A program made the position numbers and the translations under genes. Below the pieces are notes generated by a model. It saw only the letters and a program-made list of their open reading frames with translations. It was not told the origin of the DNA and searched no databases. From Atrichornis clamosus (taxonomy: Eukaryota; Chordata; Aves; Passeriformes; Menuridae), in NCBI GenBank assembly GCA_013400975.1, contig WBMZ01002669.1, positions 62,001 to 126,000 of the forward strand: a stretch of 64,000 nt of DNA, in the 5' to 3' direction. Below are positions 40,235-55,000 of the stretch, in pieces; within the stretch, counting starts at the first letter, position 1, and every line of letters starts with the position of its first letter.

Positions 40235-40713
40235 TATATTTGTCCAGAGGAGGGCAACAAGGCTGGTGAAGGGTCTGGAACACAAGCCCTATGACGAACA
40301 GCTGAGGGAGCTGGGCTTGTTTAGCCTGGAAGAAAGGAGGCTCAGAGGAGACCTTATCACTCTCTACAACTGCCTGAAAGGTGGCTGTAGCCAGGTGGGA
40401 GTCAGTCTCTCCTCCCAGGCAACCATTGACAGGTGAGGACACAGTCNCAGGCAACCAAGGTGAGGACACAGTCTTAAGCTGCACCAGGGGAAGTTAAGGT
40501 TGGACATCAGGAAAAAATTCTTCAATGAAAGAGTGATTGGGCACTGGAATTGTCTGCCCAGGGAGGTGAAGGAGTCACCGTCCCTGGACACATTTAAAAA
40601 CAGACTGGATGTGGCACGCAGTGACATGATTTAGTTGATGAGGAGGTGGTAGGTCATAGGTTGGACTCAATGATCTCAGAGATCTTTTCCAGCCTAGATA
40701 ATTCTGTGATTTG
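40235..40713 (+). mobile_element. CR1 LINE 3' fragment containing an N and a direct duplication
   Basis: Runs from TTTGTCCAGAGGAGGGCAAC through AGAGGAGACCTTATCACTCT to TTTTCCAGCCTAGATAATTC and CTGTGATT, the CR1 3' end. At 40416-40473 a roughly 26-31-base segment is present twice, separated by an N at 40447. This may be an assembly join. Confidence 0.92.
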
Positions 40714-41105
40714 CCTGTATTTAATTCAGGTAAATTGTTTCCACATTCAGCCCATGAAGATTAAATAAAGGTGAAGTTCCTGGGTTGCTCACAGGCTTTT
40801 GTCATCTAAATGCATTTGATTACTTGAGGAACAGAAGAGATCAAGATCTTCCACAGAGTGTTTCAGATCCATCACTGATGCAGAGTCAAAGGATATGCAG
40901 GATAATTCTACTTTGCCATGTCCATCACCCTGGTTTTTACTAGGATAGTTTGTTGCCTCCCTGTGATGCAGTTAACACATCTCACTTTATTAAGTGGCCT
41001 TAGGAAGCACAGGACAGAGCAGCTGTACCGGAGTCATCACCTAGACACAGAATTGCTTCCATTAGTAAGGCACACCAGACAGAAACGATTCCCACATGCT
41101 TAATC

Positions 41106-41138
41106 TTTATTGTGCGAATGTTGTTCAGAGCATTTATT
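41106..41138 (-). terminator. HINT1: HINT1 polyadenylation signals
   Basis: Two minus-strand AATAAA hexamers are present, the complements of 41133-41138 and 41106-41111, about 125 and 150 bases past the HINT1 stop. This predicts a short 3' UTR ending near 41,085-41,115. Which signal is used cannot be told from sequence. Confidence 0.7.
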
Positions 41139-41262
41139 ACCCTCTGTAGACACACGTTAAAAAAAACAATACACTAACAGTGGCTAGATATATGGACAAC
41201 ATATTAAATCTATTTGGTGGTAACTTGCGTGCATGCAGTTAACTCCTGGTGGTGTAAAAATC

Positions 41263-44967
<3,705 letters not shown>

Positions 44968-45627
44968 GGCGGCCGCTCCCGCGCGGCTCCCGCCGGCCGT
45001 CAGACCCGGCTTCCTCCCGCGACCACGCCCCCCACGGCGCTCATTGGACCAACAGACGCCGGCCGGCTGTGCCCTTCTAGTTGATTGGTGAATTCGACTG
45101 TCTTTTTCCCGTTTGTCACCGCCCACCGCACTGGCGCGCCCTCGCTGACCCGGGAGTCGCGGAGGGATCCGGGGGTAGAGGAGGTGCGGTTGCCTTCGGC
45201 GGCTGCGCGGAGGGATCTGTGCTCTGATGTGAAACGTGGAGAGCGTGTTGCAGGCAGAAATACTGCTTATTAAATCCAACCCAAATAAGTGTGTGACTTC
45301 TTGGGAAGGCCAGAGCTGCCGGTAGCTTTGCCATACAAGTTTGCAGTGTCTGATACTACTAGAATGGAGATGGCTCCTGCAGAAGGGAAGTTTAATGTGC
45401 CAGCCCTTCTGCACCTAAGTAATTTCGTACCCATTAAGCAAACCAATCAATATGACCAAGCAATAATTCACAGAGGGCAACACAAAATTGCACAGCTATA
45501 CATCTAATTGTAAATGCTTTTTTTATCTATATGGCAACAGTCATTAAATAGGAGAAATAAAAAAGCAGGGGAAAACAACCAACAGAAATCTAAAAGAGTA
45601 ACAACAGAGCTTCATTTTCGTGCGGTT

Positions 45628-46383
45628 TAACACCTGCGCCGGGGCAACCCCCAGTACCAACACAGGCTGGGGATGAACAGATGGAGAGCAGCCCTGCCCA
45701 GAAGGACTAGGGGGTGCTGGGGGATGAGAGACTGGACATGACCCAGCCATGTGCACTCCCAGCCCAGAAAGCCAAATGTGTCCTGGGCTGCATCCAGAGC
45801 AGCGTGGCCAGCAGGGAGAGGGAGGGGATTCTGCCCCTCTGCTCTGCTCTGTGAGATCCCACCTGGAACACTGCATCCAGCGCTGGGGTCCCTGCACAGG
45901 AGGGACATGGACCTGTTGGAGTGAGTCCAGAGGAGGCCACCAAGATGATCAGAGGGATGGAGCACATCTCCTGTGAGGAAAGGCTGAGAGAACTGGGATT
46001 ATGCAGCATGGAAAAGAGAAGGCTTTGGGGTGACCTAATTGTGGCCTTCCAGTACCTGAAGGGAACCTACAGGAAAGGTGAAGAGGGACTTTTTATAAGG
46101 GCATGTAGTGATAGGACAAGGGGGAATGGCTTCAAACTGCAAGACTGAAGGTTTAAACTGAGTATTAGGAAGAAACTCTTTACTGTGAGTGCGGTGAGAC
46201 ACTGGCACAGGATGCCCAGAGAAGTTGTGGGTGGCCCATTCCTGCAAGTGTTTGAAGCCAGATTGGATGGAGCTCTGAGCAACCTGGTCTAGTGAAAGGT
46301 GTCCCTGCCCATCACAGGGGCGTTGGAACTAGGTGATCTTTAAAGTCCCTTCCAAGCTGGACCATTCTATGATTCTATGATTT
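45628..46383 (+). mobile_element. CR1 LINE, 5'-truncated, intact 3' end
   Basis: Starts with the reverse-transcriptase C-terminal region (GGGCAACCCCCAGTACC) and runs to the typical CR1 3' end with two copies of ATTCTATG near 46366-46383. It is the same subfamily as the copy at 20.3 kb, near-identical over long runs. It lies between HINT1 and LYRM7, about 400 bases beyond the HINT1 CpG block. Frames are broken, so it is inactive. Confidence 0.93.
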
Positions 46384-47584
46384 TCTAAACTTCACCGATA
46401 AAATAGATTGACTTCCCTCAAGATTTGTGTAGGAAGATATTAATATAGACATTTATATATATTTGCCTCTTGACAAAAATCTCACAAGAAAGTGTTCTGG
46501 AGGGAGGCAGGGAATAAATACTGCTAGGTGGTTTAAATTCAATATGGTTCCGCCACTGATTACCTGAACTTGTTACAAAAAGAGCAGAATTTGTCATATA
46601 TTTCTGGTAATAGCTCTGAAATAGTACATCTTGTGATACACTAAACAAAGTTCTGATAAGGCACATTAAATGCTGGAATGATATTCTGCTCCTAGGTTGA
46701 TAGTTGTGAATTAAAATATTTTGACATGTATATGTTCTAAAGATGGTATTGGAGCTTTATGACAACTAAAACAAGGATGGAATTGGTCTTTTAGGGACAA
46801 ATTTCTTTGAATTATATTGTTGTCTAACCATGGTTATTCAGCAAATATGTGACTAATTTTATTCCCTTATTTTCTCAGGAATTAAACATATTTAGTGAAA
46901 GAATAGAAGATCTGACATTACTAGCTAGACAGATTCAGGAGCTTAACATACAAATACTTATTCAGGATTCATTTCCATATGGTAGTGTACTTTAAGCACT
47001 TTAAGGTCCATGGGCTGCCGTGGAGTCAGTCTAGAAAGCATATTTCTATTTTAAGAGAAGCTAGAAAGAGACAAATTTAGAAGTTTCTCTGAAAAAGCAA
47101 AAAGCATTTTTTTCACAGAGTTGACTTCAGCATATATTTTTGTGTCACTATGTAAACAGCAAATTTTACATTATTTTGAATAAAACAAGGTCTTTTTAAA
47201 GGTTCTAATTTATTCATTCACTGCAATTATTATTCTTGGAGATAAATCTATGAATAAATATCACTTCTCTTGCTAACAGATCAAGTTTCTTTATGAGTTA
47301 ATAGTCAAAAGTATTTAATAGATGCTTACAACTAAGTATTAATAAATAATTAATTAAAATATTACAATTCTTTCATAACAGTTTAGTGTTCCCACATTTC
47401 AATTAGCTTTCAATGTAATGGCAATTAAACAATTAAATAGATTCTGCATTGAAGCTAGAGGTCTAATGAGCAGTAAAGCTGATGACACAGAAAATCCTTA
47501 TGCTGCCTTTAGTTAATGCTGTGTGATGTCTTATGAAACTGTAAGCTTGTTTGTTTTTCTAGAGAATGGCAATTTTTATACAAG
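46384..47584. other. Unassigned DNA in the HINT1-LYRM7 spacer
   Basis: AT-rich non-repeat DNA. No exon recognised. Confidence 0.55.
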
Positions 47585-48060
47585 TATCAGACATATTATG
47601 GCCAGGCCAAGGCTGAGCTGGTCAGTCAGGGTATGGGCAAGACAAGGCAGAGCTGTGCAGAACTAGATGTGAGCAGTCAAGAAACCAACTAGCGAGGAAG
47701 AACGACTGAACAGAAGAAAATGTCTGTCGGAAAACACCAGCAGAGAAAAAGCCTGCCAGCTTGGCAACTGTGATCCTGGGAACCAAAAGTGTCCTTGAAA
47801 AGAGCAGCTGGCCTCTTCTAAGTACAGCTGGGTACCTAGAATCCAGAAACATCCTGAGATACCACTGATAAGCAAGAGAAACAAGGAACAGTAACCACAA
47901 CTTTACTTCTGAAGGGATGAAAAAATAGACTAGGAATGGAGAAAGCATCCGAAGTAAGCAAGGATTCTGAACTGCCATTGGCTGTTCTAGCTGCAAGATA
48001 AAGGAAACAGTCTGGCAAAATAAAAACTGATTTGAAACTACAGCAATCATCATAATTGAT
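47585..48060 (+). mobile_element. Possible old LTR remnant
   Basis: A block with an LTR-like layout: GGGAACCAAAAGTGTCCTTG, then GAGCAGCTGGCCTCTTCT, a CATTGG (inverted CCAAT) near 47,976, and AATAAA at 48019-48024. I could not find clean TG...CA ends or a duplication, so this is a tentative call. It lies just upstream of the 48.2-kb CR1. Confidence 0.35.
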
Positions 48061-48227
48061 TGACTGTTCTAAGTGTTGCACACAAATGGATGGCTGTCCA
48101 ATCACCGATTTGAAACAATTAGATTTTTGTTCAGAAGAACAGGAGTAGAACGCGTGATCTTTTTGCCACGTGCAGCCAGTGGGAGCCTCCCGGCAAGCCT
48201 CGGCATGCCGAGCATTGGCACTGTTCG

Positions 48228-48832
48228 GACACCCAAGCAGGTCAGTGTTGTCCCGGGGTGCACTAGGAAGAGCAACGCCAGCAGGTCGAGGGAGATGATC
48301 CTGCCCCTCTGCTCAGCCCTGGTGAGGCCGCACCTGGAGTGCTGTGTCCTGTTCTGGGCTCCTCAGGACAAAGGAGACATAGAGCTCCCGGAGTGGGTCC
48401 AGCAGAGGGAAACAAAGATAATTAAGGGATTGGAGCATCTATCTTAAGGGGAAAGGCTGAGGGAGCTGCGCCTGTTCAGCCTCGAGAAGAGACAACTGAG
48501 AGGGGACCTCATCAATGGTAAGCATCTGAAGGGAGGCTGTCCGAGGATGGAGACAGGCTCTGCTCGGTGGTGTCAAATAATAGGACAAGAGACAACGCGC
48601 AGAAACTGATGCACACGAAGTCCCACCTGAACATGAGGAAGAACTTCTTTACTGTGAGGGTGACCGAGCACTGGAACATTGTCCAGAGAAGTTGTGAAGT
48701 CTCCCCGCCGGGGGTGGAACCGTGTGGACACAATCCTGTGCCTTGTGCTCTGGGATGACCCTGCCTGGGACGTTGGACGAGATAACCCACCGTGGTCTCT
48801 TCCAACCTGAGCTGGATGTCCCTTCTGTGAGT
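48228..48832 (+). mobile_element. CR1 LINE fragment next to the LYRM7 promoter
   Basis: Shows the CR1 signature run: GAGATGATCCTGCCCCTCTG, then GTGAGGCCGCACCTGGAG, the CTGTTCAGCCTCGAGAAGAG segment, and the 3' CACTGGAACA and TCTTCCAACCTGAG parts. The terminal octamer repeats are missing or degraded. It carries several point changes and is not coding. Confidence 0.9.
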
Positions 48833-48834
48833 CT

Positions 48835-49030
48835 CCGACAGGCCGCGTCGGCCCCGCCGGCGGGGCACAAAGGCTGCTCGGAACGGCGGCGGCGGCCAGT
48901 GGTGCCCGGGGGGGCAGCATTGGCCATGGCACCGGCAGCAGCGCGGCGCCGGAGGGCGCAGCACGTCCTGAATCGTCACTTCTGCTGCGTCACTTCCATC
49001 GGCCGCCATGGGGAGCCGCGGGCAGGCGAG
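48835..49030 (+). promoter_or_regulatory. LYRM7: LYRM7 CpG-rich promoter
   Basis: A short GC/CpG-rich block directly upstream of the LYRM7 ATG. It contains TGCGTCACTTCC near 48986-48997, which resembles a combined CRE/ATF half-site and ETS site. No TATA box is seen. The block abuts the 3' end of a CR1 copy, so the promoter has only about 175 bases of non-repeat DNA. Site calls are by eye. Confidence 0.6.
49008..49025 (+). CDS. LYRM7: LYRM7 coding exon 1 (six codons)
   Basis: Encodes MGSRGQ, the same six-residue length seen before the conserved VL in the mammalian protein. It is followed by GCGAGT, a GC-type donor. The only nearby GT (49030-49031) would shift the frame and bring a stop five codons into exon 2. 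Confidence 0.85.
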
Positions 49031-52000
49031 TGACACACACATTATGTCCTTAGGGGAGCTTCTCGCTCGCGGGGCTGGAAGCTTGGAGCTTTTTAGCTTT
49101 TATAGAGTCAAAAAACATAGACTTTCAGGACAAGAAGGACACAAAACTAGGTAAAAGAAAGTAGGGGTTTGCACGAAAAGGCCGTTATGGGAAGAGGAAG
49201 CGAGATATGATAAGCAGAGGTTAAAATACATCAAAAGGGTGTCTCGTGAGGGTAAGGTAGGGAAGAACAGAGACTTAAGAATTATTTAAACCCTGTGGTG
49301 TAATGTACTATCGGTAGGTCGTTCAGAAGTGTTCTGAAGCATAATATTGGGCGTACACTGAGGTGTTTGTGGAGTTATCTCTTAAAGTTGGTGACTGCAG
49401 AGATCAGAGAAGTCCTTACTAATATGACTTCATCTAATACAACTACTCTGTGGTTCGTGGGGTGAAAGCTTTCCAAGAGGAGTTTGCAGAAATAGAGAAT
49501 ATCCTGAGTTGGAAGGGAACCACGAGGATAATCGAGTCCAGCTCCTGGTCTTGCACAGGATACACCATGTATCAGAGAACATTGTCCAAAGACTTCCTGA
49601 ACTCTGCTAGGCGTGGTGCTGTGACCACTTCCCTGGGGAGCCTGTTCCAGTGCCCAGCCACCCTCTGGGTGAAGAACTTTTTCCTTATGTTGCACCTAAA
49701 CCTCCTCTGATACAGCTTCAGGCCATTCCCTCGGGTCCTGTCACTGGTTACCAGGGAGATCAGTGGGAGGTCACTTTGCCTTGTGAGGAAGCTGTAGACT
49801 GCTGTAAGGGTAGGAAGATGCTGAAAATGGCTCATCAAATTGTTCAAAATAACCATAAAAAACTTCAAATGTCACTGTCCGTGTCTTCGACGTAAAATCA
49901 CTTGTAATATGAATTGCAGAGTTGGTGAAGATATTATGGGGTAGAAAAATTTCAGGATGTCCTGAAGCAATTTAGTAAAATCTGTTAAAATGCATCTACA
50001 AAGCAAGAAGTTTATTTGCTGGGTTTTAATTCTCTAAGTTTAGTTTGCACAGATTCAGTCATTTAGGGAATGTTGCAGTTAAGGGGAACATGTTGGTTTG
50101 CTCCTTATTTCTCAGTTACTGCCCTGTGTTTCCTCTGTGTCCTTCTAAAAAATACTTGGAATACTAATTGTGAGAAAACAATTTAAGATTATTAAGAAGT
50201 ACCTGGAATTGTGCCCTTTAGAGATGCCAAAACACGATAGGAAGTACTAGAAGGAGCTTCAAAAGGCATATTGTTATCAAGGTTATCTGTTTCTGGTGCT
50301 TGTCAGAGATTCTTTTCAGTCTTTGGCAAACACCAGAAAAATCTCTAAAGGACTTAAGGATTTCTGTAATTCATTACACTCTGTATGAATGAACAGCTAA
50401 AACCACATGACTGTGAACTGTGTTTCTCAGGGGTTTTGCTTTCCATCCATGTTCAGGTTTGTCCTGTCTTCATTGTAAATCCTTATTTTTTGAGTGTTTG
50501 CTTTTATTCAAGTTTCTGTTTGCTGACCTGGCAGTTATATTTAAGGGAAGCACTTTGCATTGGTTTTGCCACACTACCTGTAGAAGGTTGTGCCCAGGTA
50601 TTGCACAGAAACATGAAAAATTATTGTTGGATTAGTTAATAAACAGTTTCAGATTCTTTTGAAATTCACTTTTCTCAAATTGGTTTGTAACTGTGAGAAT
50701 ACTTTAGCCATTTCTATTTCTGTCTTTTGCAATAACTGAAGAATATCCACTGGTGTACCCCGGATAGTACCTTCAAGTAACTTGACTTTTAGTTATTCCA
50801 GTTCGGTTGGGTTGATTTGACATTGGCACAATAAATAATGCTTGTGTCCATGTATTTTCAGGATTATATTCCCATCATGCCAAATAATTATTTAGGAATT
50901 AAATATCTAGACCTGACTAGGATTTTAATGTCATCACATCTACTTTGGCTGCAAATTTTTTTATCAGGAATTGAAGTAAAGTGTCTTAGATACTGATTCC
51001 TTATCCACACTACATGGAAAGAACATGAAATTTCAACCAAAACATTTTCATTTGTAATGTTAATTTTAACTAACAGTCCTGCTAGCAAATAAGTTAATTT
51101 TATTATTGTTGTATTGGCAGGTTTTGAAGCTTTTTAAGCTGTTGCACAGAACACGGCAAGAAGTTTTTAGAAATGATTCTAAAGCTCTTGAAGGTGAGAT
51201 ACTTGTTTTGTGTGGTGTATGCTTACCTATATTTCTGTGGAAGCATTAGAATTAATTCTCCATGTATGGCTTTTTCTCAGAGGATCAATGCTGCTTTCTT
51301 AGTAAACCAGCTTCTGTATGCAATACAGAATGCTAAATAAGGAATCTTATTTTATTTGTATGCCAGTCAACTTAAAATGTGACATCATGTAAATTGCATG
51401 GAAATCTTACCCTGAAATACTTCAAGCAGAGTGCCTCAGGAAGGTGCGATAAAGGACTTCAGATTCTGAGTTTTGAGGCGATGAGAAGTTCAAAATACAA
51501 TTTTTGTTCATGCTTTAGGGATTGTTTACTTTTTTTAGCTGCAAGACAAAAGATAAATGAAGAATTCAGAAACAACCGAGATGAGACATCTGAAGAGAAG
51601 ATAAATGAGGTATTTCTTGTTTTCTCTTTTTTTTTTCCGCTTTATGTAAGAATATTTAGAAATGAGCTTTTTACTTAAAGAGTCTCTAAACCAATGTAAA
51701 TACATTAAGACATGAAAGCCAGGTTGGTTCCAAAAGGCTTCTACATGGATCTTTGTTTATAAATGTATAGCTCCCTCCAATGGTATTAACAGTATGTTAG
51801 AGAACTTTGTACATATACAAACACCTAAGTAGAAATTGCCTTCTGATTGTTCGATATGACTGTTTTGAAGTTTATAATAAAATTACAGGAAAAAATGTTT
51901 AGAGTTGCTATTTTCATGTAAATATTTTATGCTTTGCTCATAGTATCTGTCTGAGCTGTGGTCACTTAAATTTACTTGATCATTGTTGTGTAGACAAACA

Positions 52001-55000
52001 CAGAAGGATACAGAGAAATTAAACAATCGGCTCAGTTACTGGCAGATCACAAATGAATCATCATCTTTGTGGGAGGCAAAAAACAGCAAAATGGTTAGGA
52101 TTGATTGTAGTATAGAGGTACTAATTATACTACAGAGATTTTTCTGCTTCTTTCCTCATGGTTCATTAAAAGTAGAGCATTCTGTTAACTCACTAAGTTA
52201 GTTACCTTTGCTCAGTTGTCACCTTAACACTTTTGCTGAGTCATTTTTCTAAGACTTATTGAGGCCTGGAATGAAACTTCTGTATTTTAGATCATATTAG
52301 TTATTGACATCCTCAGAGAGTGAATAACTTCATTCCATTTCATTCAATGTCATTCAGCCTTTTAACAGACTGTATTTACATTGCCACTGGGCACTGGTTG
52401 GAAGAAAGTGCCTCCATCCATCCCTTGCAGAAATAAAAGTAAACCTTTTCTTCATACGAGCCACTGGACAGTAACATAAATAGTTCTGACCATTTAGTTA
52501 GGACTTCCTGAATTTCAGTTTATCCGCCTTCTGTAGTAATACTCAGTGTTTGTGTTACCAGTGTCTGATCAGCTAAATTATGTGGTTCGGGGATTTTTCG
52601 TAATAGATGTACGGGAAAAATACATGCCGTAATTTTTATATCTGTATTTGTTAGGATTGGCGACCTACAAAATACACAGATATAACTTTTTAATATGGGT
52701 TAGTTGATACTTGATTAAATGTGTCAGTGAAAGAAATGCTAGACTTCCATCCCAACTACACACTCTTAGAACATCACAGAAGCTGTCATATTTATTACAT
52801 ATATATACACTGAATAGACTTGGTTGCAGAGGAACTGAATCAAATGATGTACAGGACTTGAGAGAGTTTGGGCACTTGTTTGCATAAACATGATGCTGTT
52901 AGTGTTCTGCTGTGGACAGCAACTAAAAAGTTGAATATTGACCAGCCAGAACAGAAAGCTACAGTGTATTCTAATATGACATCAAGTACTTGTATTCATA
53001 CATAGTTGTACATATCAAGTATGCAGTGACCTAAGGAGACTGTCTGCACTGTGAGAATGAGAAATGCGACAGCTGAACCTAATCCACCGGGTTTAGTTAG
53101 TTTCAGGAGTGCACTTATGAAGTTACCTTGGTATTTGTAAAGCAGTGTCAGGCAAATAGCAGAATTCCTTTAAGATCAATCTGAAGAAGTTGTGCTTCAG
53201 GAGCATGCAGCCTGGCTGCTAAAGGGCTTTCATAGAGGGAACTGGAGGGTACCTTCTCCAAACCCTTAAAAGGGAGAGGCATGAGGAGAAATGCAGTGCA
53301 GCTGTCAACTACTGAGCTCTAACCTTTGCAGAGATCCGCTTCTGTAGGTACACACCAACTACTGTGTACCAGCTAGTGTAAGCATGTCTCCTGAAGTGTC
53401 TCACTTGTGCAATTTCATTTATTTCTGACACAGGTATCATGCAAACAAGTGTTAGACTTCTCTTAATGGCTCAGCAAAACCAGCAAGGGTGCTTCAGCTT
53501 ATCCTCTTAGTGAGCGAAGGAATTCTCGGCCTTTTGCCAAAAACTAATGCCTCTGCTAATCTTTAGGTAGTGCCTTGTTCCTGTACAGCTTTTCTGTGAA
53601 ACCTCAGTATTCTTGATTCTTGTCATGTTTTGCCCTTGTTTCTGTCTGCTTATTGCAAGAGCAGTAGTGTTAAAAGATTGAGATTACCCTTTCCCTAGGG
53701 GAAGTCAAGGGTTATTGAGGCATTCATGAACATCTTTGGTCATTGGAAACTAGCTAATCAGTTTTGTAGCTGCATTTTACTTTATTCATTTGCAGTTTTA
53801 ATTGGGTATATAGATGCATATACTGCTGTATGTTAGTGAGCAGAAGTTCCCTCTCTATGAGCTCTACGTCAAGGTAGCTCATGTATCCACTTGTCAGTTG
53901 TTCCAGGATCCCCAAGGCAAAAGCAAAGTATAGAAAGTACGTAACTGATTAGTAGAACTGACCGGCTTTATTATTTGAATAGTTGTTTTGTATGGAAAAT
54001 ATCTTCAGGAATAACAACATATAATATAAATGACTCTTTGTTCCTCTCTTTTTGTTCCTTCTACTAGCTTCTGAAAATAGCTTCAGATGTTGAAGTGATT
54101 CTCAGAACTTCCGTGATTCAGGCGGTTCACACAGATTCTGACAAAATAGGTGAGTAAGGCTGCCTGCTGAAAAGATGTTTAAATATATTGTAGTTCAGTA
54201 AATAAATACAGAACGTGAAAATAAGTAAAGAGATAGTGAGGCAAATAACCTGTCAGTTATTCTCTGCCCAAACCCTTAATGTAAGCAGTTGATTAATGTC
54301 GCTACCTGGGACAGGTGGAGGTTTCAAAGGTACAAAGCTTCTACACAAATATTTTGAAGTGTGGACTCTGGTAGAAAAGAGGCAGTGAGTACTTAAAATG
54401 GCCTTAACTAGCTATGGCTCTAGGAAGGTCAGCAGTTAGATAGCAAGTCAGCATGCATGTGCAGGTTAGGCAGTCAGTGTATGTCTAAGTAGCCACAGCC
54501 ACCTATCTGTAGGTGCTTGCTCTACCAAATAGTTAGAAGCTGCCCGAGGAGAATTAGCATGTGCAATATGTACACTGTTCATAGAACAGCTTGTTCTTTG
54601 ATGATTGAGTGTTCTTTTCCAAAAGTTATTTCCAGCAATTTCAGGTTACCCAGTGTAAGATTTGTGATACGCTGCAGAGTCTATCAAATTCTGAAATCTT
54701 GATTCCTGGTTTAGAAATGCTTTTATTTTACAGTCAAAAAGAGAAGTAGTAGGTAGTAGGTTCAACATACAAATGTGTGGTAGGGAATAGGGGAAATACT
54801 CAGCTGTGTACATTGTTTCCTTTTACTTCTCTTTAGTGTTGTCTGTAAAGTTTTGTAAGAATTTTCAGTTTTAGGTTTGGTAAAACATTTAGCTTTAAAA
54901 CAGTAATTATGGTCAAGGCCAAAGATACCTTTGGATCAGTGTCAAGTCTTGCACAATGAATCTAGGCAAGTAACAGTTGAAGAACAGGAACAGACAGAGG

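Noticed and set aside
48512..49042. 176-codon minus-strand open frame upstream of LYRM7
   Set aside because: It is the antisense of a CR1 copy plus the CpG-rich LYRM7 promoter.
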